Positions 17,115-25,357 of a DNA stretch of 64,000 nucleotides are shown in pieces; within the stretch, counting starts at the first letter, position 1, and each line of letters opens with the position of its first letter. The stretch lies in the NCBI GenBank assembly GCA_964542165.1, contig CAZITQ010000013.1, positions 7,692-71,691 of the forward strand, in the 5' to 3' direction. The position numbers and the translations under genes were made by a program. Under the pieces are notes generated by a model. That model saw nothing but the letters and a program-made list of their open reading frames with translations. It ran no database searches and was not told where the DNA came from. Origin of the DNA: CAYTBN01 sp964542165. Lineage in GTDB: Bacteria; Myxococcota_A; UBA796; UBA9615; CAYRNR01.

Positions 17115-17345
17115 ATGCCCGAGCCACCCCGCGAGATCCGGATCGGCGACCGGGTCCGCGTCTCCAGCGACGCCCCAGCCGTCTACCACCCCGGCAGCGA
17201 AGGCACGGTCACCGACATCCGGCGCCTCGACGACGAGGGCGTGGGGTGCCGGATCGCCGGCGCACCCGTCGGGGCCATCCTGCGCATCCTGGATTCGAGG
17301 GGCGTCTCGTTCGAGGTTCCCTCAGCTCAGGTCCGCCACGAATAG
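17115..17345 (+). CDS. Small KOW/SH3-like hypothetical protein
   Basis: A 76-residue protein, IRIGDRVRVSSDAPAVYHPG followed by EGTVTDIRR, which reads like a small beta-barrel with a KOW-type turn (GDRV, PG, GTV). Such domains bind RNA or proteins, but function here is unknown. It follows the response regulator by 26 bases and is probably in the same transcript. Its last 24 bases overlap the convergent ankyrin gene. The ATG at 17115 has only a weak GAGG upstream. Confidence 0.6.
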   Translation: MPEPPREIRIGDRVRVSSDAPAVYHPGSEGTVTDIRRLDDEGVGCRIAGAPVGAILRILDSRGVSFEVPSAQVRHE

Positions 17346-18593
17346 CTTTGCCAGCTCCTCGTCAGGCCCCCCCACCGAGGCGCGTTGCAGAAGCTGCGCG
17401 GGGGTGAGTTCGCGTCGGAGCCACGCACAGACCGCGTCGAGACGGAAGGTGAGGGCGCAGGCTCGGCCTTCGCGGGCGGGGGCGAAGCGGATCGCGAGGG
17501 TGGCGTCCGGGGCTTCGGCCAGGCGGCATACGAGGGTGCCACCTCGGCGACACCAGGTGTCGAGGTGCGGCGAGGCGAGGAGATCGGCCAGGTGGTCCAT
17601 GCGGAAGGAGAAGCCTCGGCTGGCCTCGTAGATCCAGCGGTGGATGTCGCCTCCGGCGGGATCCAGCCGGCGATGCGTCGCCCCCGGGATCGTGATCCTG
17701 AGGTCGGGGTCCTCCAGCGGGCCGAGGCCGTAGATCGTGGACTCCGCATCCAGGTTGCGGACGTGGATCGCGGCGCCTTCGGGGCCGGTGATCTCCAGGT
17801 CGACACCCCCCGCCGGCACCGCGACGCCGCGTTCGCACAACAGGATCGCGAGTTCGTCCTGGAGCGCCTCCTCGAGGCCAGCCTCCGGATCGGGGACGCC
17901 CGCCTCGTACTCCAGCAACATCGCCCGGGCGTCCGCGAGGGTGTAGCCGTCCCGGCCCTGGGCGTCGGCCACCAGCTCCTCGACACTCCGGCCGCCCGGG
18001 TCCGCGCCCGCGGCGACGAGGCGCTCGACCACCTCCGGTCGCCTCTCCTCGACGGCCAGGGAGAGGGCCGTCTCCCCATCTTCGCTCCGGGCGTCCGGAC
18101 CGGCTCCCGCCGACAACAGCGCATCCACGGCCTCGAGGGGCCCGATCGCCACGGCGTGCATCAGCGGCGTCCATCCGTCCTCGTCGGCTGCGTCCGGGTC
18201 CACCCCCGCGGCGAGCAGCCGCGGGAGGACCGCCGGCGCCGACCGCGCGGAGACGGTCAGCGAGGTGGCGCCGGTCTCGTCCGCCACGTCAGCCCGCGCG
18301 CCCCCGTCGAGAAGCTGGTTCGCCACGTCCTGGTGACCGGCCTCCAGCGCCAGGAGCAGCGGCGTGAAACCCCGGGTCATCGCCACCCGCCCGACCCACA
18401 TCCCGACCGCGTCCCGGTCCGCGCCCGCGTCCAGCAACCGCCGCACGAGCGCGGCGTGTCCGTGACGAGCGGCGAGGCAGAGGGGGGTGTTCCCCAGGGG
18501 ATCCCGGGCGTCGACGTCGCCACCGGCCGTGAGCCAGGTGTCCACGGCAGGGAGATCTCCCGTGGACAGCGCCTGTTCGGGGAAGGGTTCCAT
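17322..18593 (-). CDS. Ankyrin-repeat protein
   Basis: A 423-residue protein without a signal peptide. Residues about 10-210 form five or six ankyrin repeats: TPLCLAARHGHAALVRRLLDAG, TPLLLALEAGHQDVANQLL, TPLMHAVAIGPLEAVDALL and TALSLAVEERRPEVVERLV show the consensus TPL, A, and LL positions. Residues 215-423 are an unrecognised mixed domain with three conserved-looking Trp/Arg stretches. Ankyrin arrays mediate protein binding. The ATG at 18593 is preferred over an upstream in-frame start because GGAAGGAC lies ten bases before it. The gene is divergent from the 86-residue gene at 18677. The tail overlaps the convergent small gene at 17115. Confidence 0.85.
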   Translation of the reverse strand: MEPFPEQALSTGDLPAVDTWLTAGGDVDARDPLGNTPLCLAARHGHAALVRRLLDAGADRDAVGMWVGRVAMTRGFTPLLLALEAGHQDVANQLLDGGARADVADETGATSLTVSARSAPAVLPRLLAAGVDPDAADEDGWTPLMHAVAIGPLEAVDALLSAGAGPDARSEDGETALSLAVEERRPEVVERLVAAGADPGGRSVEELVADAQGRDGYTLADARAMLLEYEAGVPDPEAGLEEALQDELAILLCERGVAVPAGGVDLEITGPEGAAIHVRNLDAESTIYGLGPLEDPDLRITIPGATHRRLDPAGGDIHRWIYEASRGFSFRMDHLADLLASPHLDTWCRRGGTLVCRLAEAPDATLAIRFAPAREGRACALTFRLDAVCAWLRRELTPAQLLQRASVGGPDEELAKLFVADLS

Positions 18594-18676
18594 GAACGAA
18601 TTGTCCTTCCCGGCCTGGCGAAAGGGCAACCGACGCGTCGTGGTAGAGTCCACCGCCTAGCCTCGAGGATCCACCC

Positions 18677-18937
18677 ATGTGGGAATTCCTGTTCGTCTAC
18701 GACCGGGCCCGGCGCACCTACCCCGTGCGATTCTGGATCCGCTCCGCTGACCAGTCACTCGCGGACGCACCCGCGGCAGCCGACGATCTCGACGGCTGGC
18801 TCGGCGAGACCTACGCGGACGACCTCCTCGCCGGGCTCCGCGCCCGCTTCCCCGAGCCGTCCCACGTGGTCGAGCGGATGTCCGGAACGTCGTGGGAGGC
18901 CGTGGCCGAGAACTTCCCGGGGCTGTATTTCCACTGA
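18677..18937 (+). CDS. Small hypothetical protein
   Basis: An 86-residue, acidic, soluble protein (MWEFLFVYDRARRTYPVRFW, then a helical DDLAGLRARF-type segment). I do not recognise it. Coding is supported by codon periodicity and the position between two genes. A TAGAGT hexamer with a TG one base upstream (18641-18649) lies 33 bases before the ATG and may be the promoter. GAGGAT precedes the start by about seven bases. It may be an orphan immunity or binding protein next to the ankyrin gene, but nothing proves a link. Confidence 0.6.
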   Translation: MWEFLFVYDRARRTYPVRFWIRSADQSLADAPAAADDLDGWLGETYADDLLAGLRARFPEPSHVVERMSGTSWEAVAENFPGLYFH

Positions 18938-18953
18938 GCGGGCGCCACCGCCC

Positions 18954-20669
18954 TCAACCCCCGTACCCCTCCAGGATCCAGTCGGCGGATTCCGGGAACT
19001 CGTCCAGCACGGGCTCCAGATACTCCCGGCGGGGCGGGGGCAGCAATATCCGGTAGGCGTACCCCACCCCGCGGTAGAACTCCGCCGGTTCCACCCCCTG
19101 GGCAGCCAGGGCCGCGTCCAGGTAGCCGGGGCCGCCGGGTTCCGGTACGCCGGGGGCGTTCGGCGGCGGTTCGAGGCCCGGGGCGCCGGGGTAGCCCTGG
19201 AGAATCGCGGCGTGGTCCATGCGGGCGGCGCGGCGGGGCGGAGTCCAGTCCCAGTACTCCATGGTCTGGTAGGGGCGAAGAACCCCGAGGCCGAGGACGA
19301 AGTCGGAGCTCTCCTCGCCCAGCGGTGTCCGGTCCCGCGGGAGGGCCCCTTCCTCCCGGTAGGTCAGCTCGAACAGCCTCGCGGCGTCGTAGCGCCCCCC
19401 CGCGCCCAGGTTCGCCAGGTCGAGTCGTGCCCACTGCACCGGGATCCCCATCAGCAGCACGGCCACCAGCACGCCCCTTCGCAGCCAGTCCCCCCCTTGA
19501 GCGCACCACAGGGCGATGACGGCGAAGGACACGGGCCACAGATGGGCCAAAAAACGCGGCCGGAGCACCCCCGCCTGGTCGTAGGCGACCGGGAGCACCG
19601 AGATCGCCAGCCAGGCGAAGAGCAGGTAGGCCGACAGGAATCGCAGGGCGGGCGGAGTGGTGGAGCCGACGCGCCGCAAGGCATCCCGGCCCAGCACCGC
19701 GATCGCCACTCCGAGGCCGGGGAAGAGGCTCCACGAACCGGCCCCCGAGGTCCACACCGCCTCCCATGGGCCGTGGAACGAGGCCAGGGTCAGCGCCTCG
19801 CCCACCTCGTCGTTCCGCCAGACCGCTCCCCGGTAGCCCAGCGCCTCCAGTAGATCGAATTCCGTCAGCCCCAACCAGGCGAGGGCCGCCACGACCAGCC
19901 CCAGCGAGAGCATCCCCCCGATCGCGCCGGCGGCGGCCGGCAGCCCCCGCCCCGACCCCCGCCTCCAGCCCTCGCCCACGCCGATCCACGCCAGGACGAA
20001 CAGACTGGGCAACAGCAGCGAGAAGTTCAGCAGCGTGAACAACGCGCAGGCCAGCCCCAGCGCTGCCATCCGCGCGAGGGATCTCGCCGGCCCGACGCCC
20101 CGGTTCCCCCGCGTCCCGTCCCGCGGGACCAGCCACCTGCCCACGATCAGCAGCAGGACCGCGTGCCACAGCATCGCCTGCTCATGGGTGCCCCAGTGCA
20201 GCAGGTTGAGCTTGACGAACACCGCCGGTCCCAGCAGCGCGAGGGCTCCGAACCGCCAGGCCGCCCCCGGCGACCGCCACACCCGGCCCAGAAGCACGAT
20301 CCACAGGATCATCGTCAGGCCGGAGTAGAGCAGCGCCATTCCCTTGAGCGTGGCCGTACTCCAGCTCAGCCCGCCGTGTTCCAGCAACGCGTGCAGCGCG
20401 ATTCCCGGCGGGACGGTCGTGCCGTGCAGCGCGAGGTCCGCCACCTGCAGACAGCACCGCAGGAAGCTCTCCCTCGTGTGGGGATCGGCCAGCACCGACA
20501 GGGTCGACTGCCCCTCGAACGGCGCCATGGCCAGCAGGTAGAAGTACTCGGCGCCGTCCACGTGGAACAGCAGGTGCCCGGAGCACCGCTGGATCAGCCA
20601 GCGATCGACCACGAAGGCCAGCAGCAACCCGCCCGCCGCCAGCCAGCCCGTCCCCCCCCGCGGTTTCAC
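18954..20669 (-). CDS. Polytopic membrane protein, possible GT-C-type glycosyltransferase
   Basis: A 571-residue protein with about ten membrane helices in residues 1-420 and a periplasmic tail of about 140 residues rich in Pro, Gly and Tyr. An acidic pair occurs soon after the first helix (HVDGAEYFYL), a position where GT-C enzymes carry catalytic Asp/Glu. It starts with GTG overlapping the stop of the GT2 gene (GTGA), so the two are translated together; the GT2 would make a polyprenyl-phosphate sugar that this protein could use. The GT-C assignment is inferred from topology and context, not from a clear family match. Confidence 0.7.
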   Translation of the reverse strand: MKPRGGTGWLAAGGLLLAFVVDRWLIQRCSGHLLFHVDGAEYFYLLAMAPFEGQSTLSVLADPHTRESFLRCCLQVADLALHGTTVPPGIALHALLEHGGLSWSTATLKGMALLYSGLTMILWIVLLGRVWRSPGAAWRFGALALLGPAVFVKLNLLHWGTHEQAMLWHAVLLLIVGRWLVPRDGTRGNRGVGPARSLARMAALGLACALFTLLNFSLLLPSLFVLAWIGVGEGWRRGSGRGLPAAAGAIGGMLSLGLVVAALAWLGLTEFDLLEALGYRGAVWRNDEVGEALTLASFHGPWEAVWTSGAGSWSLFPGLGVAIAVLGRDALRRVGSTTPPALRFLSAYLLFAWLAISVLPVAYDQAGVLRPRFLAHLWPVSFAVIALWCAQGGDWLRRGVLVAVLLMGIPVQWARLDLANLGAGGRYDAARLFELTYREEGALPRDRTPLGEESSDFVLGLGVLRPYQTMEYWDWTPPRRAARMDHAAILQGYPGAPGLEPPPNAPGVPEPGGPGYLDAALAAQGVEPAEFYRGVGYAYRILLPPPRREYLEPVLDEFPESADWILEGYGG

Positions 20670-21430
20670 TTCGATCGTCGCCCGGTGATCCAGGTCAGCA
20701 GGATGCTCAGCAGCAGCTTGTACACGTAGTACAGGGGCCGCAGCCCCCGGTGCATGCTCTTGCCCGGCGGGCCCTGTCGCATCTCCACCCCGACCTCGCC
20801 GAAGCGCAGGCCGTGGTAGTCGGCGCGGATCAGGATGTCCGCGTCCGGGTAGTCGAAGGGGTAGAAGTCCTGCTGGTAGAAGCGCAGGGTGCGGTCGTTC
20901 ATGGCCTGGAAGCCGCTGGTGGGATCGCTAACCCGGCGCCCGACCAGCGCCGAGGTGATCACCGAGAAGCACCAGCTCCCCAGCCGGCGCATCAGCGGCA
21001 TCCGATAGCGACCCCGCCCCCGGAAGCGACTCCCCACGACCAGGTCCAGGTCCCCCTCGTCGAGGCGCTCCAGCAGGCGGTCGATCTCGGCGGGCGGGTG
21101 CTGGCCGTCCCCATCGATCTGCACCAGGCGTTCCACCCCCCGCCGCAGGGCGTACTTGTAGCCGGTCTGCAGCGCGGCGCCGTAGCCCATGTGGAAGGGG
21201 TGGGCCAGCAGATGGGCCCCGGCCTCCCGCGCCTCGTCCGCGGTCTCGTCGGTGGACCCATCGTCCACCACGACCACCTCGGAGTCGGGGTAGCGGTCGA
21301 GGATTTCGCGGACCACCTCCCCCACCCGCCCCGGTTCGTTCAGGGCCGGGATCAGGAACAGCCGCTGCGGCGCCGGCTCCGGGAGCGGGATGACCTGCGA
21401 GAGGTGTTCCGGGGCGCGGACCGGATCCAA
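20666..21430 (-). CDS. Family 2 glycosyltransferase, dolichyl-phosphate-mannose-synthase-like
   Basis: A 254-residue cytoplasmic enzyme with one probable C-terminal hydrophobic stretch (YYVYKLLLSILLTWITG). The GT-A fold motifs are present: IPALNEPGRVGEVV, VVVVDDGSTDETAD and the metal-binding QIDGDGQHPP. SDPTSGFQAMN matches the acceptor loop of DPM1/ArnC-like enzymes, which transfer a sugar to a polyprenyl phosphate. The TTG at 21430 is chosen because GGAGG lies seven bases before it; an in-frame GTG 27 bases earlier lacks a site. It is the first gene of a pair with the large membrane protein. Confidence 0.9.
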   Translation of the reverse strand: MDPVRAPEHLSQVIPLPEPAPQRLFLIPALNEPGRVGEVVREILDRYPDSEVVVVDDGSTDETADEAREAGAHLLAHPFHMGYGAALQTGYKYALRRGVERLVQIDGDGQHPPAEIDRLLERLDEGDLDLVVGSRFRGRGRYRMPLMRRLGSWCFSVITSALVGRRVSDPTSGFQAMNDRTLRFYQQDFYPFDYPDADILIRADYHGLRFGEVGVEMRQGPPGKSMHRGLRPLYYVYKLLLSILLTWITGRRSK

Positions 21431-21490
21431 GGTTCGTCCTCCAACAGCGACCGCCACAGTATGCCCGCGACGTCGCGAGACCGCGACCGG

Positions 21491-21517
21491 TTTACTGGGT
21501 CCGCGGTTTCCTATAAA
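21491..21517 (+). promoter_or_regulatory. Promoter of the pentapeptide-repeat gene
   Basis: TATAAA at 21512-21517 is a near-consensus -10 in a GC-rich region. TTTACT at 21491-21496 is a possible -35, spaced 15 bases, slightly short. The transcript would begin near 21523, very close to the ATG at 21526; GGGAGG (21519-21524) is either the ribosome site or inside the start region. Confidence 0.45.
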
Positions 21518-21525
21518 CGGGAGGC

Positions 21526-22305
21526 ATGGCTGACGAGCCCAAAACGGATCCGCCCGGCGGATCGATGGTCGGCTCCCGCCACCGGCGGGAGAAGCTGGAC
21601 GGCGCGGACCTCCGTGACGCCGATCTCTCGCGCAGCGAGTTCACCCGGTCCTCGTTGACGGGCGCCGACCTGTCCGGCGCCCGCCTGGCGGGTGCACAGC
21701 TGGTCCACGTCGACCTGCGCAAGGCGAACCTGGCCGGCGCCCGGCTCCAGCGCGCGACGCTGAGCAACGTGGACCTGGACGGGGCCGACCTCACCGGCGC
21801 TGACCTGCGCGGCGCCGTCCTCCAGGGGGTGAAGCTCAACGGCGCCTCGGCCCGGGACCTGCAACTCACCGGCGCGACCCTGGAGTCGGTCGAGGCCATC
21901 GAGGCGGATCTGGAGGGCGCGGTCTTCGACGGGGCCGAGCTCCAGGCCCTGACCCTGGAGAAGACCTCCCTCGGCCGGACCAGCTTCCAGGGGACCCGCG
22001 GAGCCCAGTGCGCCTTCTCATCACTGGAGCTGCGGGACAGCGACCTGGGGGGCGCGACCTTCGAGAACGTGGTCTTCAAGGCCGTGTCGATGCGGGGATG
22101 TTCGCTGCGGGGCACCCTGTTCCGGCGCACGACCTTCAAGGAGTTCTCCCTGGACGACTGCGAGCTGACCGGCTGCGTGCTCCAGCAGTGCATCGGCCCC
22201 GGTCCGGAGCTGGAGAAGGTGATGGCCGACGCCGGCGCCCGGCTCGCCCCGCCCCTGGCGGTCAAGCTGTGGCGTTCCCTTCGCGGCCGCTCCTCGGACT
22301 CCTGA
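21526..22305 (+). CDS. Pentapeptide-repeat protein
   Basis: A 259-residue protein with no signal peptide. Residues about 25-210 are tandem pentapeptides of the A(D/N)LXX type: LDGADLRDADL, LTGADLSGARLAGAQL and VDLRKANLAGARL. These fold into a right-handed beta-helix. Such proteins in bacteria include DNA mimics that protect gyrase (Qnr, MfpA), but many have unknown binding partners, and nothing in this sequence (no C-terminal dimer helix of the MfpA type) points to gyrase. The last 45 residues are not repetitive and are Cys-rich (DDCELTGCVLQQC). It is transcribed alone from a strong promoter and divergent from the glycosyltransferase pair. Confidence 0.9.
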   Translation: MADEPKTDPPGGSMVGSRHRREKLDGADLRDADLSRSEFTRSSLTGADLSGARLAGAQLVHVDLRKANLAGARLQRATLSNVDLDGADLTGADLRGAVLQGVKLNGASARDLQLTGATLESVEAIEADLEGAVFDGAELQALTLEKTSLGRTSFQGTRGAQCAFSSLELRDSDLGGATFENVVFKAVSMRGCSLRGTLFRRTTFKEFSLDDCELTGCVLQQCIGPGPELEKVMADAGARLAPPLAVKLWRSLRGRSSDS

Positions 22306-22327
22306 GCCCACGAGCTTCCACCGACCC

Positions 22328-22357
22328 TTGTGCCCCTCGCGCCGTTGCCCGTAGGCT
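22328..22357 (+). promoter_or_regulatory. Candidate promoter upstream of a poly-Asp lipoprotein gene
   Basis: TTGTGC (22328-22333), 18-nt spacer, TAGGCT (22352-22357). Moderate matches to both hexamers. Transcription would begin near 22364, leaving a 28-base leader that carries the GGAGG at 22381. Confidence 0.3.
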
Positions 22358-22391
22358 TGCCGGCGGGGTGCGTGTCCGGAGGAGGTGGGGT

Positions 22392-23297
22392 GTGATCCAC
22401 GTGATGAGGTTTCTGATCGCCCTGGCGGGTCTCGCGCTCGTGGGTGCCGGATGTACCGACTACGACCTGGGTCCCGACGACGACTCCTACCCCGGCGACG
22501 ACGACGACGACGACACGGGCGACGACGACGACGACGACGATGACGATGACACGGGCTACGACCCCAACGACGACGACGACGACGACGACACGGGTGTGGG
22601 CGAACCCGTCGGTCGTGTGCTGACCATCCTGCTGACCCTGAACGACATGTGGATGGACCAGGGCGTGGCCAACCAGCTGCTGGTGAACTCCGTGGCCTGG
22701 GTCACGCCGTACGGCATGTCCGATCCCCGGGTCCTGGTCATCCGCGACGACGAGCACTCCGGCGAACACCCCGAGGACAGCGAGAACTCCCTGAACTGGC
22801 TGCTGGACGCCGGCTACGACGCCACCCTGATCGACGAGCCCGAGGACGGCATCGTGCCCGCCGACCTGACCGGCTACGGTGTCGCGATGCTATCCAATCC
22901 GGGCCATTCTCCCGACGACGAATCCACCCTGGAGGCCCTGTACGACTTCTCCACCCAGGGCTACGGGATCATCTTCCAGGGTGACGACATGACCCACTTC
23001 GACGGCGGTGGGTTCGACATGGAGTCGCTCACCCGTCTGCACCACATCGACAACGGCACCGAATACCACGGGTACGACATCGACAACGACGACGGCGATC
23101 TCTACGAGGTCGAGCTGGGCAATTTCTCCCACCCGGTGCTGGACGGGATCGAGGGCACGATCTTCCTGTACGGGGACGACATCGACACCAGTGAGCCTTC
23201 CCACCAGGACGAAGTCGTGCTGGCCTTCGCGGGTGTCCAGGGCGCCAGCGTGCCCACCAAGCCGGCCATCGCGGGGTACTCGGTCGGCGGGCCCTGA
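22392..23297 (+). CDS. Lipoprotein with long poly-Asp tether and amidotransferase-like domain
   Basis: A 301-residue exported lipoprotein. The signal ends LVGAGC, with Thr after the Cys, unlike the Cys-Pro of other tethered lipoproteins here. An almost pure Asp stretch of about 50 residues follows, broken by Thr-Gly and Tyr-Asn. The rest (about 80-301) is soluble and has class I glutamine-amidotransferase-like topology: VLVIRDDEHSGEHPED, GYGVAMLSNPGHS, and SHPVLDGIEG near the end resemble ThuA-like proteins. No catalytic Cys-His-Glu triad is evident, so an enzymatic role is unproved. The GTG at 22392 is favoured since GGAGG at 22381-22385 is well placed; ATG at 22404 is the alternative. Function unknown. 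Confidence 0.75.
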   Translation: MIHVMRFLIALAGLALVGAGCTDYDLGPDDDSYPGDDDDDDTGDDDDDDDDDDTGYDPNDDDDDDDTGVGEPVGRVLTILLTLNDMWMDQGVANQLLVNSVAWVTPYGMSDPRVLVIRDDEHSGEHPEDSENSLNWLLDAGYDATLIDEPEDGIVPADLTGYGVAMLSNPGHSPDDESTLEALYDFSTQGYGIIFQGDDMTHFDGGGFDMESLTRLHHIDNGTEYHGYDIDNDDGDLYEVELGNFSHPVLDGIEGTIFLYGDDIDTSEPSHQDEVVLAFAGVQGASVPTKPAIAGYSVGGP

Positions 23298-23307
23298 TCC
23301 CCCTCCC

Positions 23308-24015
23308 TCAGAGGCCTCGGATGGACACGTTCCCGGCGCTGACGGCGGCCTGGATCGTGCGCTCGGCACCGGCCACATGGTCCACGCCCTCGATGGACAC
23401 GGAGCCCATCGCGCTGGTGGCGTCGATGTCGTAGGCGCCGCCGGGCACCCAGAGCTCCGCGTCGCCGGCAGCGACGTCCACGCTTGCCGAGGACAGCGCC
23501 GCCGCGGCGTCGAACGCCAGCTCGACCTGGCCGCTGCCCACCTCCACGCGGGCGTGCTCCACGGTCAGCCCTGCGCAGCCCACGCTACCGGTACCCAGGT
23601 CGATCTCCACGTTCCCGGCGCGGTCCTCGACCACCACGTCGCCCGCTCCCAGACCGATGGAGGCGTGGGCCGCGACGGGCATCCGGATCACGAAGGTGCC
23701 CTCGCAGGTGAACGCCAGCGCGGGGCAGTCCAGGTCGATCAGCAGCGCTCCGTCCACGACGCGGACGCCGTACTCGGGCGTGTCCCCCTCGTAGACGATC
23801 TCCACCTCGACCTCGGTGACGTCGCCGTCGGCTGGCAGCACCTCGATCCGCCCGCTGTCCACGTCGGTCTGGATAGCGGTGACGACCTCGCTGAACGAGT
23901 AGTCGTCCAGCAGGACGGTCTCCCCGTCGCCGGTGGCGTCCACGACCAGCATGCAGCCGGGCAGGAGCAGGGCAGTGAGGAGGACGAGACTGATCGAACC
24001 GAGATTGCGCGTCAT
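23308..24015 (-). CDS. DUF4097-type putative adhesin lipoprotein
   Basis: A 235-residue exported lipoprotein with lipobox ALLLPGC (Cys21) and Met next. The rest is a right-handed beta-helix-like repeat of short strands with Gly/Asp turns: DSGRIEVLPADGDV, GAGDVVVEDRAGNVEIDLG, SGQVELAFDAA, DVAAGDAELWVPGG. This pattern is typical of DUF4097/DUF2807 proteins, which are secreted and of uncertain function. It is convergent with the previous gene by ten bases. AAGGGAG precedes the ATG at 24015. Its upstream region carries four phased TTACC boxes (as GGTAA on this strand), so it is probably under two-component control. Confidence 0.8.
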   Translation of the reverse strand: MTRNLGSISLVLLTALLLPGCMLVVDATGDGETVLLDDYSFSEVVTAIQTDVDSGRIEVLPADGDVTEVEVEIVYEGDTPEYGVRVVDGALLIDLDCPALAFTCEGTFVIRMPVAAHASIGLGAGDVVVEDRAGNVEIDLGTGSVGCAGLTVEHARVEVGSGQVELAFDAAAALSSASVDVAAGDAELWVPGGAYDIDATSAMGSVSIEGVDHVAGAERTIQAAVSAGNVSIRGL

Positions 24016-24095
24016 GATCGACTCCCTTCGAGTGTTGCGGCCACCCCGGTGCCTCCGCCCTCCGGCGACACCTGCTCCCTCCGACCCGCACGGAG

Positions 24096-24124
24096 GTTCT
24101 ACCCCGGGGGAGACGGATCCCATG
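24096..24124 (-). promoter_or_regulatory. Candidate activator-dependent promoter of the DUF4097 gene
   Basis: On the minus strand a TAGAAC hexamer (24101-24096) is spaced 17 bases from CATGGG (24124-24119), which is a poor -35. A weak -35 with phased boxes directly upstream is typical for promoters that need a bound activator. Transcription would begin near 24089, giving a leader of about 74 bases. Confidence 0.35.
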
Positions 24125-24125
24125 A

Positions 24126-24162
24126 TTACCCAAGCATTACCAGGTGTTACCGCGCGGTTACC
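24126..24162 (-). promoter_or_regulatory. Four helically phased GGTAA boxes (operator array)
   Basis: TTACC occurs on the plus strand at 24126, 24137, 24147 and 24158, intervals of 11, 10 and 11 bases, one per DNA turn. On the minus strand these read GGTAA, immediately upstream of the weak -35 of the DUF4097 gene. Direct repeats at 11-bp spacing next to the -35 are how OmpR/PhoB-family regulators bind. The specific regulator cannot be named from the sequence. Confidence 0.5.
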
Positions 24163-24205
24163 CCCGGGTTGCACCCCGGCGGGCTCGTGGGCGGACGGAG
24201 GGGTC

Positions 24206-25333
24206 TCAGGCGCGCCGGCGGGCGAACCCCAGCAGGATCAGCGAGAGGACCGCAGCGACCGCACGTCCCCGGTTGCCATCGACCCGGCAACCGCAGTCAT
24301 CGGTGTCCAGCAGGACGACCCGGTCTTCGTCATCGTCGTCCGCCGCGTCGTCGTCGTCGCCCGGTTCGGTGTCGTCGTCCCCGACGTCGTCATCGTCGTC
24401 GTCGGGGGGCTGGCCCGAGTCGTCGTCGTCGCCCGTCGTGTCGTCGTCCCCCCCGCAGTCGGCGTCGTCCCCGTCCACGTCCCCGTCGCAGTCGTCGTCG
24501 ATCCCGTTGTCGCAGACCTCGAGGGCGTCCGGATTCACCGCCGGATCCCCGTCGTCGCAGTCGTCGAGCACGTACCAGCCGTCCTCGTCTCCGTCGGACG
24601 GTCGAACGGGCACCGGAGTCCCCACCTCCTCCTCCCGCCAGTGGAAGTGGTCCAGAAGCACCGCCGAATCGTAGATCCCGTCCCCCACCTCGGCGACGGT
24701 CCACTCCAGCGACAAGCTCGCGAGGGGTTCGCAGGGGGCATGGACCGTCAACCAGCCCGTACCTCCACCCCGGTAGTCGCAGTCGAAGCCGCTCCCGGAC
24801 AGGGAGAGGACGTCGGTGTGGGTGAACACGGCGGTGCTCACGCCGATCTCGTCCCAGTTCTCGTCGTAGGCCACCGGCCCGGTGTAGACGTCCGCCTCCT
24901 GCCAGGTGCCGAAGTGGTCGGTGAACTGGCTACCCACGTAGTCCGGGTACTCCCGGGACAGGAAGAAGAAGTCGAAGGCGTAGGAGTGGGCACCCGGCGG
25001 GACCTGGAGCTCCACCGCGACGGTGACCCGGTCCCCCTCCTCGCCGCTGGGCTCCATGTCCTGGTCCTGGCAGCTGTGGATATCGCCGTACTCGCCGGTG
25101 TAGAGCACCGCCATCGGCGGTTCCGTGCCCTGGAGGACCCCGAGGGTGTCCCCGACACCCGTCATCTCCTCGGTGCCCTCGGACAGGCCCGCCGACAGGA
25201 TCTCGTCGGCCTGGATCCCCAGCGCCTCGACGATCTCGTCGGCCGTCGCCGCCCGCCCCGGGTTCGCCGGCCCGAGGAGCCCGAAACCGACGGCCAGGGA
25301 GGCCATCCAGTACGCATGAACTCGGTAGGGCAC
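24206..25333 (-). CDS. Choice-of-anchor L-like surface protein with MopE motif and CxC C-terminal tail
   Basis: A 375-residue exported protein. The start is a GTG at 25333 (GAAGGGGG upstream) and the signal peptide ends PGRA. Residues 30-240 resemble the choice-of-anchor L domain (DFFFLSREYPDYVGSQFTDHF and LLDHFHWREEEVG). A single MopE-type acidic motif follows at about 245-290, then a poly-Asp linker of about 50 residues. The C-terminus has a MYXO-CTERM-like signal: CGCR, then a hydrophobic run AVAAVLSLILLGF and ARRRA. Such tails are processed by rhombosortase/myxosortase-type enzymes and leave the protein anchored at the cell surface. It is the second gene of a minus-strand pair with the IgGFc-like gene, 24 bases apart. 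Confidence 0.8.
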   Translation of the reverse strand: MPYRVHAYWMASLAVGFGLLGPANPGRAATADEIVEALGIQADEILSAGLSEGTEEMTGVGDTLGVLQGTEPPMAVLYTGEYGDIHSCQDQDMEPSGEEGDRVTVAVELQVPPGAHSYAFDFFFLSREYPDYVGSQFTDHFGTWQEADVYTGPVAYDENWDEIGVSTAVFTHTDVLSLSGSGFDCDYRGGGTGWLTVHAPCEPLASLSLEWTVAEVGDGIYDSAVLLDHFHWREEEVGTPVPVRPSDGDEDGWYVLDDCDDGDPAVNPDALEVCDNGIDDDCDGDVDGDDADCGGDDDTTGDDDDSGQPPDDDDDDVGDDDTEPGDDDDAADDDDEDRVVLLDTDDCGCRVDGNRGRAVAAVLSLILLGFARRRA

Positions 25334-25357
25334 GGTGCCCCCTTCCCCCCCGCGGGA

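Noticed and set aside
21526..22305. Pentapeptide protein as a quinolone-resistance (Qnr) gene
   Set aside because: Right-handed beta-helix repeats are shared by many proteins; no Qnr-specific loops or dimer module is visible.
22560..22600. GAC microsatellite as a regulatory element
   Set aside because: It is explained by the coding of the Asp tether; GAC runs recur only inside coding frames in the window.
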